Of a stretch of DNA of 44,033 nt, positions 15,937-23,187 are shown piece by piece. A model generated the notes under the pieces. It saw only the letters and a program-made list of their open reading frames with translations. It had not been told where the DNA came from and ran no database searches. The stretch spans positions 1 through 44,033 of the forward strand of contig JAYQPQ010000006.1 of NCBI GenBank assembly GCA_038145405.1, in the 5' to 3' direction. The stretch is from JAYQPQ01 sp038145405 (GTDB taxonomy: Bacteria > Pseudomonadota > Gammaproteobacteria > Pseudomonadales > GM7GCV1). The position numbers were made by a program, and so were the translations under genes. Positions within the stretch are counted from its first letter, which is position 1; every line of letters begins with the position of its first letter.

Positions 15937-18351
15937 CTAAAACAATTCCTCAATTACACGACTGTCGTAGCCGGTCGTGGTGTTTTCGTTTTCGCTCTGC
16001 AGCGCGGGCGCATTTTCCCGCAAAAAAACTTCAAAAATCGCGTTTTGGTCATTGGCTGCAGCTCGCTCTCCGGTGGCAGGATTGATGCGCGCGGTAATTA
16101 TCCCTGGGGGTTGGGGTAACTGAATCTCGGGCTTGCCCGCCAGCGCGTCGCGCATAAAGTTGATCCAGATGGGCAGCGCTGCAGTGCCACCAAATTCATT
16201 GCTGCCGAGCAGAGAATTGTCGTCGAAGCCGACCCAGGTCGTGGTAACCAGATGTGGGCTGTAGCCCGAGAACCAGGCATCGCGCGGGCCATTCGTCGTG
16301 CCCGTTTTGCCGGCGATATCTGCCCGCCCCAGTTCCTGGGCGCGCCGACCGGTTCCCAGCAGGATGACATCCTTGAGAATGGAGTCGGTGATATAGATCA
16401 CTCGTTCGTCGACGACGCGTTCGGCCGGTGGACCCAGAGGTGACTCGAGTTCTCCTTCGGGCGCCAGGACTACACTTTCTGCCGAGGCTGGCACCGCGTC
16501 GCAATCACGGCACACTCGCGGGACTTGGGCCTGGAACACCACTTCGCCTTCGGAGTCCAGAATGTGCGTGATCAGATGCGGTTCGACCCGATAGCCGCCA
16601 TTGGCAAAGACCGTGTAGGCCATAGCCAGTTTCAGTGGCGCAACGCCACCGCTACCCAGGGCCAGAGTCAGGTTGTAGGGTAGGTCGGCATCCTCAAAGC
16701 CAAAACGCATCATGCCGCGTCGCGCGGTGTCGATGCCGATGGACCGCAGAATGCGGATAGACACCAGATTGCGCGAAAAATAGAGAGCTTCGCGGAATCG
16801 GGTTGGCCCATAAAACTCGCCGGAGTCGTTCTCCGGTCGCCAGATATCCTCCAGGGCGGCATCTTCAAACACGATGGGCGCGTCGTTGATAATACTGGCG
16901 GTGCTATAGCCGTTTTCCAGTGCAGTAGCATAGAGGAAAGGCTTGAGATTTGAGCCGGGCTGGCGGCGCGCGTCGGTGACCCGATTGAAGTGGCTCTGAT
17001 TGAAATCAAAGCCGCCGGTGAGCGCGCGGATGGCGCCGTCTGAGGGGTCGATGGATACCAGCGCACCCTGCACGTTCGGCACCTGCGAAAAATGCCAGGA
17101 GTCTCCCATCGGACGCAGGCGCACGAGATCCCCTACGGCAGCGAGCTGGGAGGCCCGCGTCGGCAGATCGCCAGGCCAGTTGGGGCGATAGGGGCGCCAC
17201 TCGCTGAGGCCTTGTTCCCAGTCAATATCCCTTTCGCTGCCGTCGCGCAGCAACACGCGAATACTCTGTTCGGCAACCGCGAGCACCAGCGCCGGCTCCA
17301 GGTCGCCAATGATCGGGGTTCTGGCCAATAGATCCAGACTGGCTTCGCGGTCTCGCCAGACTGATTCCGCCATGCGCCGTTCAGGCCCGCGATAGCCGTG
17401 ACGCAGATCGTAGGTCATTAGACCTTCGCGCACCGACTTTGCGGCGCTGCGCTGCATGTCCACATCGATGGTGGTGTAGACCTCGTAGCCGTTCTCGTAG
17501 GCTGAAGCGCCAAAGCGATCGAGCATTTCCTGCCGCACCATCTCAGCCACGTAGGGTGCGCTGATTTCCAGCACGGTGCCGTGATCCGAGGCGGTATCGG
17601 GTTCAGCAACGGCCAGATCGTAGGTCGCCTGATCAATGTAGTCCAATAGCAGCATGCGGCCGAGAATCCAGTTGCGCCGATCCATGGCGCGCCGCGGGTT
17701 ATTGATAGGATTTACAGCGGACGGCAGCTGGTAGGTGCCGGCGATCATGGCCAGTTGCGACAGGCTCAGCTCATCGATGTTTTTGCCATAGTAGACCTGG
17801 GCTGCAGCCTGGATGCCGTAGGCGCGCTTGCCGAGGAACATCTTATTTGCGTAAAGCTCTAGAATTTCTTCCTTGGTTAGCTCATTCTCTATCTGAAGTG
17901 CTAGTAAAATCTCATTGAATTTTCTGGTAAAAGTCTGATCCAGAGTCAGGAAAAAGTTGCGAGCGACCTGCATGGTGATGGTGCTGCCGCCGGATTGAAT
18001 CTCGCCGGTTTTCGCAAGTTGTGACGCAGCGCGCAACAATCCCATTAGATCGACGCCCTGATGTGAAAAGAACCTATCATCTTCTGCAGCGAGGATGGCT
18101 TGGACAAAATGGGTTGGAATTTGATCAAAGGTGACGGGTGTGCGGCGTTGTTCGCCAAACTCACCGATGAGTCGGCCATCGTGGCTGTATACCTTGAGGG
18201 GGATTTGTAGATGTACGTCGCGCAGCTGGTCCGCGGAAGGCAGCGAAGGGACGAGATAAAGCACCGTTCCGAACACCAGGGCGCACCCCAGGGCAAAGCT
18301 CGTGCAGCCAAGAATAAATATTGTCCGGAGCCAGCCAGTGCGTGGAGACAT
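15937..18351 (-). CDS. mrcA: Penicillin-binding protein 1A (bifunctional peptidoglycan synthase)
   Basis: This class A PBP polymerises and cross-links peptidoglycan in the periplasm. The 804-residue protein has an N-terminal membrane helix (WLRTIFILGCTSFALGCALVFGTVLYLV), a glycosyltransferase domain with the EDDRFFSHQGVD motif, and an OB-like inserted region. The transpeptidase domain shows the catalytic SxxK (GSNLKPF), SxN (SRN) and KTGTT motifs. ATG at 18351 is chosen: it follows the -10-like TATAAT by about 37 bases, and the in-frame extension upstream to 18495 has no PBP character. It is divergent from the pil operon, as ponA is in P. aeruginosa. Confidence 0.96.
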   Translation of the reverse strand: MSPRTGWLRTIFILGCTSFALGCALVFGTVLYLVPSLPSADQLRDVHLQIPLKVYSHDGRLIGEFGEQRRTPVTFDQIPTHFVQAILAAEDDRFFSHQGVDLMGLLRAASQLAKTGEIQSGGSTITMQVARNFFLTLDQTFTRKFNEILLALQIENELTKEEILELYANKMFLGKRAYGIQAAAQVYYGKNIDELSLSQLAMIAGTYQLPSAVNPINNPRRAMDRRNWILGRMLLLDYIDQATYDLAVAEPDTASDHGTVLEISAPYVAEMVRQEMLDRFGASAYENGYEVYTTIDVDMQRSAAKSVREGLMTYDLRHGYRGPERRMAESVWRDREASLDLLARTPIIGDLEPALVLAVAEQSIRVLLRDGSERDIDWEQGLSEWRPYRPNWPGDLPTRASQLAAVGDLVRLRPMGDSWHFSQVPNVQGALVSIDPSDGAIRALTGGFDFNQSHFNRVTDARRQPGSNLKPFLYATALENGYSTASIINDAPIVFEDAALEDIWRPENDSGEFYGPTRFREALYFSRNLVSIRILRSIGIDTARRGMMRFGFEDADLPYNLTLALGSGGVAPLKLAMAYTVFANGGYRVEPHLITHILDSEGEVVFQAQVPRVCRDCDAVPASAESVVLAPEGELESPLGPPAERVVDERVIYITDSILKDVILLGTGRRAQELGRADIAGKTGTTNGPRDAWFSGYSPHLVTTTWVGFDDNSLLGSNEFGGTAALPIWINFMRDALAGKPEIQLPQPPGIITARINPATGERAAANDQNAIFEVFLRENAPALQSENENTTTGYDSRVIEELF

Positions 18352-18387
18352 AGTCAGGTAGTTTCGGGTATTGTGGAATTCGGCGCA

Positions 18388-18414
18388 ATTATAGACCCTG
18401 TCCTCGCCGGACAA
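18388..18414 (-). promoter_or_regulatory. Candidate sigma70 promoter for mrcA
   Basis: On the minus strand a perfect TATAAT (18388-18393) is preceded, 15 bases earlier, by TTGTCC (18409-18414). The spacing is a little short but the -10 is perfect and the leader to the mrcA ATG is about 30 bases. Confidence 0.5.
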
Positions 18415-18458
18415 GCTTAGTCTGGTGCGTAAAGCGTATAGCAGGGCAGATAGAGTGC

Positions 18459-18857
18459 ATGCAAATTCCCTTCTTCGGTAAGCAGTCTGAACCACTTCTG
18501 GGGATCGACATCGGATCCTCCAGCCTGAAGATAGTTGAACTATCCAAGAGTGGTGATGAGGTGAAGGTGCAGAGCGCCGGCACCTTCCCTTTGCCGCCGA
18601 ACACGGTGGTTGAGGGCCGCATTTTCGCTGAAATCACTATGGTTGGCAGTATCTCCCAAAATAATGTGCGCTGGGCACTGGTGACAGATTCATCCGGCTC
18701 GGTGCACCGCGTGCGGACAGGCAACTATCTGGGCAAAAACTACGGACGTATCACCAACGTGGAAGAAACCCTTATCGAAGTGCTGGAAAAAGTGCCTGAT
18801 GGCCAGGGCGGTTGGATTGAGCGCCCGCGCACCATTAACATGAACTTCTCACCCTGA
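18459..18857 (+). CDS. PilM-PilP chimera: scar of a deleted pilMNOP operon
   Basis: This 132-residue reading frame joins two different type IV pilus proteins. Residues 1 to about 55 are the start of PilM, the actin-like inner-membrane scaffold: FGKQSEPLLGIDIGSSSLKIVELS (the phosphate-1 loop of its ATP-binding fold) and PLPPNTVVEG. From about residue 57 to the end it is the C-terminal part of the lipoprotein PilP: ITMVGSISQ, VHRVRTGNYLGKNYGRI and VPDGQGGWIERPRTINM. The junction lies about 18615-18640. The rest of pilM, all of pilN and pilO, and the lipobox part of pilP are missing, roughly 2-2.5 kb judging by family sizes. The product should be non-functional as either protein. pilQ follows 10 bases downstream. 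Confidence 0.88.
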   Translation: MQIPFFGKQSEPLLGIDIGSSSLKIVELSKSGDEVKVQSAGTFPLPPNTVVEGRIFAEITMVGSISQNNVRWALVTDSSGSVHRVRTGNYLGKNYGRITNVEETLIEVLEKVPDGQGGWIERPRTINMNFSP

Positions 18858-18867
18858 GATTAGCCTT

Positions 18868-21009
18868 ATGAGAGAGCGGAAAATCCTTAGTTCATCGTTG
18901 CTCGCCGGCTGCCTTGCAGCAATGGCGACGGGCATATCGCCTGCCTGGGCATCGACCCTCGAAGCGATCAATTTCACAGCCCTCAGCCAGGATAGTTTCG
19001 AGGTTGAGTTCCAGTTGTCGAATGCCACCCCCGTTCATGCTCAGGTTTTTGTCATCGACACGCCGGCGCGCATCGTGGTGGATCTGCCTGGGGTAGACAA
19101 TGCCGTGGTCGAGCGCAACTTTGCCCTGGCCTACGCCAATGCCTCAGAGGCTGTTCTACTCGCTACCGATGAGCGCACCCGGCTGATTATGAACATGAAC
19201 GTCGCCACCCAGTACGAGACCCGCCAGCAGGGCAACCGCCTTTACCTGCGCGTTGGTTCCAGTGGCGTTGCATCTGGCGCTGCATCATCTGTTGTGGGCG
19301 CCCCGGTAAGCTCCGCAGCCGCATCCAGTTCGGGCGCGGTAGTTACCGATCTGAACTTCCGTCGCGGTGAAGAGGGCGAAGGTAACCTGTCGTTGACCTT
19401 GAGCACCAATCGAGTGAACGCCGATGTGCAGCGAAATGGCACGCAGGTATTGATTACCCTGTACAACACCCAGTTGCCGGAGCGACTGCGTCACAACTAC
19501 GACGTTATCGATTTTGCCACTCCCCTGTCGGGCTTTGATGCCACCTTCGATGGCGTGAATACCGTAATTCGCATGCAGACGCATGATGAATTCGATTATC
19601 TGGCCTACCAAGCCGATCAGAATTACGTGGTTTCGGTGAAGCCTTTAACAGCGCAGCAGGAAGCGCAGTTGGCACGCGAATTTGCCTATACCGGTGAACG
19701 CCTGTCGCTCAACTTCCAGGACATTGAAGTGCGTGCTGTGCTGCAGCTGATTGCCGACTTTACTGAATTGAACCTGGTGGCCAGCGACACGGTGGAAGGC
19801 AGCATTACCCTGCGCCTGGAAAACGTGCCCTGGGATCAGGCGTTGGATATCGTGTTGCGCGCCAAAGGTCTGGATTCACGTCAGGATGGCAATGTGCTGC
19901 TGGTAGCGCCGATTGCCGAGATTGCCGAGCGCGAGGCGCAGCAGGTCGAGGCCAATCGCCAGCTCGAAGAGCTTGCACCCTTGCGCACCGAATTTATTCG
20001 CATTCGCTACGCCGATGCCCAGTCACTGTATAACCTGTTTGCCAGCAGTGGCGGAGCCGGAGCTGGCGGTGTGGGTGAGGGCAGCGGTAGCACCACCAGT
20101 ATTCTGTCGGCCCGCGGCAATGCCATCGTGGACTCGCGCACCAATACCATCATTCTGACCGACACCGACGAGAAGATTCTGGCCTTCCGCGAGTTAGTCA
20201 ATCAGATCGATATTCCCATTCGCCAGGTCATGATCGAAGCCCGCATTGTGATTGCCAACACGGATTTCCGCGAGGAACTGGGAGTCCGCTGGGGTGGCGC
20301 CGGCGTGCGCACTATGGATGGAGGCAACCAGGTATGGCAGTTTGCGGGCCAGCGCAACGGCTTTGCCGACGGCGGGCCGCTCGGTTTCTTCAACGGCCAG
20401 AATGATGAGCTGGATCTCGGTGATCTGTTGGCCGTCGATCTGGGTGTGCCGGCTTCTACCAGCACCTTCGGTCTGGCGTTCCTGAGTGATTCCGCCTTCG
20501 TCGACCTCGAGCTGTCTGCCCTGGAAAATGAAGGACATGGTGAAGTGATTTCCCAGCCTAAAGTGATCACGGGTGACAAGCAGACTGCCATGATTCGTTC
20601 CGGTGAAGAAATTGCCTACCAGGAAGCATCCGCTAGCGGAGCCACGGCTGTAGCCTTCAAGGAGGCCGTACTGTCCCTGAAGGTGACGCCGCAGATTACC
20701 CCGGACGATCGCGTAATCCTGGATCTCATCGTGTCGCAGGATTCGCGTGGTGATATCGTAGCCGGCGGTGTGCCGACTATCGATGTGACATCCCTGGAAA
20801 CCCAGGTGCTGGTCAACAACGGGCAAACCCTGGTGCTGGGCGGTATATTCACCCAAAACACCATTGAGCAGGAACAGCGCGTACCAGTGCTCGGCAGCTT
20901 GCCCATCGTTGGCAACGCCTTCAGGAACACGATCAGCAGCAGCGAAAAACGCGAAATTCTGATCTTTATCACGCCCAAAATACTCAGCGATTCCCTTTTC
21001 AATCGATGA
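18868..21009 (+). CDS. pilQ: Type IV pilus secretin PilQ
   Basis: PilQ forms the outer-membrane ring through which the type IV pilus passes. The 713-residue protein has a signal peptide (SSSLLAGCLAAMATGISPAWAS), two AMIN domains that bind peptidoglycan (residues about 30-120 and 155-255) separated by a Ser/Ala-rich linker, an STN/N0 domain (LSLNFQDIEVRAVLQLIADFTELNLVASDTV), an N1 domain and the secretin domain with VPVLGSLPIVGNAFR near the C-terminus. It looks intact and full length. Its normal inner-membrane partners PilM, N, O, P are broken or absent upstream, so PilQ may be an orphan unless they are encoded elsewhere. Confidence 0.96.
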   Translation: MRERKILSSSLLAGCLAAMATGISPAWASTLEAINFTALSQDSFEVEFQLSNATPVHAQVFVIDTPARIVVDLPGVDNAVVERNFALAYANASEAVLLATDERTRLIMNMNVATQYETRQQGNRLYLRVGSSGVASGAASSVVGAPVSSAAASSSGAVVTDLNFRRGEEGEGNLSLTLSTNRVNADVQRNGTQVLITLYNTQLPERLRHNYDVIDFATPLSGFDATFDGVNTVIRMQTHDEFDYLAYQADQNYVVSVKPLTAQQEAQLAREFAYTGERLSLNFQDIEVRAVLQLIADFTELNLVASDTVEGSITLRLENVPWDQALDIVLRAKGLDSRQDGNVLLVAPIAEIAEREAQQVEANRQLEELAPLRTEFIRIRYADAQSLYNLFASSGGAGAGGVGEGSGSTTSILSARGNAIVDSRTNTIILTDTDEKILAFRELVNQIDIPIRQVMIEARIVIANTDFREELGVRWGGAGVRTMDGGNQVWQFAGQRNGFADGGPLGFFNGQNDELDLGDLLAVDLGVPASTSTFGLAFLSDSAFVDLELSALENEGHGEVISQPKVITGDKQTAMIRSGEEIAYQEASASGATAVAFKEAVLSLKVTPQITPDDRVILDLIVSQDSRGDIVAGGVPTIDVTSLETQVLVNNGQTLVLGGIFTQNTIEQEQRVPVLGSLPIVGNAFRNTISSSEKREILIFITPKILSDSLFNR

Positions 21010-21548
21010 GTCGCGTCGATAACCTCGTGCTTGTCGGCCTGATGGGGGCCGGCAAGACCACGGTGGGCCGCCAGTTGGCCCAGATTCTAAAATGGCCTTT
21101 CCTGGATACAGACCAGGTGCTCGAAGAGCGCTGTGGTGCGGATATTCCTTGGATATTTGATATTGAAGGAGAGGCCGGTTTTCGCCGCCGCGAGACTGAA
21201 GTGCTGGCCGATCTGAGCGGACGAGCCCAACTGGTCATTGCTACCGGCGGCGGCATCGTGTTGGCTGAACAGAATCGGGCCATGCTGCGCCAGTGTGGCA
21301 TGGTGGTCTACCTGGCTGCAGACGTCGAGCAACTCTTCGCCCGTGTGGCACACGACACCCATCGCCCCTTGTTGCAGGTCGCTGATCCCCGTGCTGTCTT
21401 ACGGAAATTGTTGCTGGAGCGCGAGCCCCTGTATCGGGAAGTTGCCAGCCTGGTGATCAGCGCAGACCGCCAACGCAGTCCGCGAGCGGTCGCCGAACAG
21501 ATCGCGGACGAGTATCATCGAAATCGCCCCGCCGAGCTTGCTGGCTAA
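21006..21548 (+). CDS. aroK: Shikimate kinase
   Basis: AroK phosphorylates shikimate in aromatic amino-acid synthesis. The 180-residue protein has Walker A GLMGAGKTTVGRQLA, the shikimate-binding DIEGEAGFRRRE segment, the ATGGGIVL motif and the lid region HDTHRPLLQ. Its ATG overlaps the pilQ stop (ATGA), as in other gammaproteobacteria. aroB, which usually follows aroK, is not here: the gene instead runs into cca on the opposite strand, their stop codons overlapping within 4 bases. Confidence 0.97.
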   Translation: MSRVDNLVLVGLMGAGKTTVGRQLAQILKWPFLDTDQVLEERCGADIPWIFDIEGEAGFRRRETEVLADLSGRAQLVIATGGGIVLAEQNRAMLRQCGMVVYLAADVEQLFARVAHDTHRPLLQVADPRAVLRKLLLEREPLYREVASLVISADRQRSPRAVAEQIADEYHRNRPAELAG

Positions 21549-22795
21549 TTCGACGTCCACCGCGATTTGAACTCTTCAAGACAGGTCAGGCGCTGTTCTT
21601 GCAGTGCGTACCCCAGCGCCTTGCCTGCCAGTTTTTCGGAGTGTTCCAGATCCTTGCGGCTGATTGCCAGCGCTGCCTGTCCGGCCTGATACAGGTAGGC
21701 GCGCTGCGGGTAAGGCTGTTGTTCCAACCCGGCCCTGCCCCTGGCATCCGCTTCACAGCAGAGCAAAAAGTCATCCAGCGTCTGCGGTCGACGCCAAATA
21801 TCCAGGCCGTCGAACAGTCTGAGCAAGGTATCCGGCCTTAGTGCCAGTGCCCTGTGACTATGCAGGTGCCAACGCGAAACCAACACGGCCAGCCGACTAT
21901 AGGTCTTGCCGATACCCAAACGCCGGCATAGCTGTTCGATTGGTTTGACGCCCGCCTCTTCGTGGCCTATATGCCTCGGCCAATCCGCGCTGGGTGTGCG
22001 GGCCTTGCCCAGGTCGTGCACCAGAGTGGCGAAGCGGCACACCGGGTCACTGCTCATACGGCTGACCTGCTGCAGGGCCATCAAGCTGTGAATGCCCGCA
22101 TCGATTTCTGGATGGTGTTTGGCTGGCTGTGGCACGCCGAACAGGGCATCCAGCTCGGGGTAGACCCGCTGGAGTGCACCAGCCTGGCGCAATACCTGGA
22201 AATAGATTTCGGGATGGTCAGACTGCAGCGCTTTCAAGGTTTCCTGCCAGACGCGTTCCGCCGACAGGTAATCCAGTTCGCCCGAAACAGCCATGCGTCG
22301 CATCAAGCCGAGAGTCTCGTTGGCAACCCTGAAGCCCTGCGCGTGAAAGCGAGCCGCAAATCGCGCCACGCGCAAAATGCGCAGCGGGTCTTCACTGAAT
22401 GCGGCAGACACATGGCGCAGTAACCGGGCATCCAGGTCGGCACGGCCGCCGAAGGGATCGATGATTTCACCTGCGGCGGTCTGCGCCATGGCATTGATGG
22501 TGAGGTCGCGTCGCTGCAGATCCTGCTCCAAGCTGGTGTGTTCATCGGCAAAGAAGGTAAACCCTTGGTAGCCGTGCCCCGATTTTCGTTCGGTTCGCGC
22601 CAGGGCATATTCCTCACCGGTCTGCGGATGCAGGAAGACGGGGAAATCCCGACCCACGGGTCGGAAGCCACGCTCGGACATGGCCGATGGCGTGCTGCCC
22701 ACCACGACCCAGTCGCGCTCCTTGGGCTGCTGACCCAACAACTGATCGCGCACGGCTCCGCCGACGAGGTAGGCTTGAAGAGGCTTTGCGTCCAT
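21545..22795 (-). CDS. cca: CCA tRNA nucleotidyltransferase with HD domain
   Basis: This enzyme adds or repairs the CCA end of tRNA. The 416-residue protein resembles the E. coli-type Cca: YLVGGAVRDQLLG (nucleotidyltransferase loop), RRDLTINAMAQ, a phosphate-binding GGRADL region, then an HD domain (VHDLGKARTP and the conserved His-Asp pair, plus WPRHIGHEEAGV). The catalytic carboxylate pair is E-R-D in KERDWVVVG where E. coli has D-R-D; this is a conservative change. ATG at 22795 gives the family start; the frame extends upstream only to a TTG at 22813. Its 3' end overlaps that of aroK. Confidence 0.94.
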   Translation of the reverse strand: MDAKPLQAYLVGGAVRDQLLGQQPKERDWVVVGSTPSAMSERGFRPVGRDFPVFLHPQTGEEYALARTERKSGHGYQGFTFFADEHTSLEQDLQRRDLTINAMAQTAAGEIIDPFGGRADLDARLLRHVSAAFSEDPLRILRVARFAARFHAQGFRVANETLGLMRRMAVSGELDYLSAERVWQETLKALQSDHPEIYFQVLRQAGALQRVYPELDALFGVPQPAKHHPEIDAGIHSLMALQQVSRMSSDPVCRFATLVHDLGKARTPSADWPRHIGHEEAGVKPIEQLCRRLGIGKTYSRLAVLVSRWHLHSHRALALRPDTLLRLFDGLDIWRRPQTLDDFLLCCEADARGRAGLEQQPYPQRAYLYQAGQAALAISRKDLEHSEKLAGKALGYALQEQRLTCLEEFKSRWTSN

Positions 22796-22842
22796 AATGG
22801 CCACTCTACTCAAAGCGCGGGATCAGCTCTAGCATCAGGGAT

Positions 22843-23001
22843 ATGTTTGGCATGCGCATTGGCAAAAAGGGTCGCAGGGTGGGTCTGGCTCTCGGCGGTG
22901 GCGGAGTGCGCGGCCTGGCCGCGGTGCCCATCCTCAAGGTGCTCGACGAGTGCGATATCGAGCCCCTATTTGGCGATAAGCATCCGAGCAAGCCAGCGTA
23001 G
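22843..23001 (+). pseudogene. Truncated patatin-like phospholipase gene (N-terminal remnant)
   Basis: This 52-codon frame starts with ATG at 22843 and encodes VGLALGGGGVRGLAAVPILKVLDE, the glycine-rich oxyanion-hole motif that begins patatin-like lipases (GGGxRG). About 10 residues later, after CDIEP, the sequence departs from the family (LFGDKHPSKPA) and stops. The Ser of GxSxG and the Asp of the DG(G/A) motif, expected about 15 and 130 residues further on, are missing. The rest of the gene looks deleted rather than frameshifted, since no downstream frame continues it before the PQQ dehydrogenase. It cannot be a functional lipase. Confidence 0.75.
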
Positions 23002-23091
23002 CTCGCATTGCACCTGCCCGTCGAGGAGGCTCCACCTTAGTGGCCGCCCTTCCTGGCTGGAAACTGCCCTCTCGCTCGGCTAGTATCCCCT

Positions 23092-23120
23092 CTTACATTT
23101 CTTCACTCGCCAGCTACTAT
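23092..23120 (+). promoter_or_regulatory. Candidate promoter for the PQQ dehydrogenase gene
   Basis: CTTACA (23092-23097) and TACTAT (23115-23120) are separated by 17 bases, in the orientation of the downstream gene. The leader is about 60 bases and ends in a G-rich ribosome-binding site (AAGGGGGGG). Confidence 0.45.
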
Positions 23121-23187
23121 CTGGTCGTGATAGAAGAGTCGGCGTCACACCAAATACAAATAACGAAGTACCGCAAAGGGGGGGACT

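Noticed and set aside
18600..18660. A sequencing frameshift as explanation for the PilM-PilP chimera
   Set aside because: Both halves are in the same frame and some 700-800 residues of pilM-pilN-pilO-pilP are missing; a base error cannot do that.
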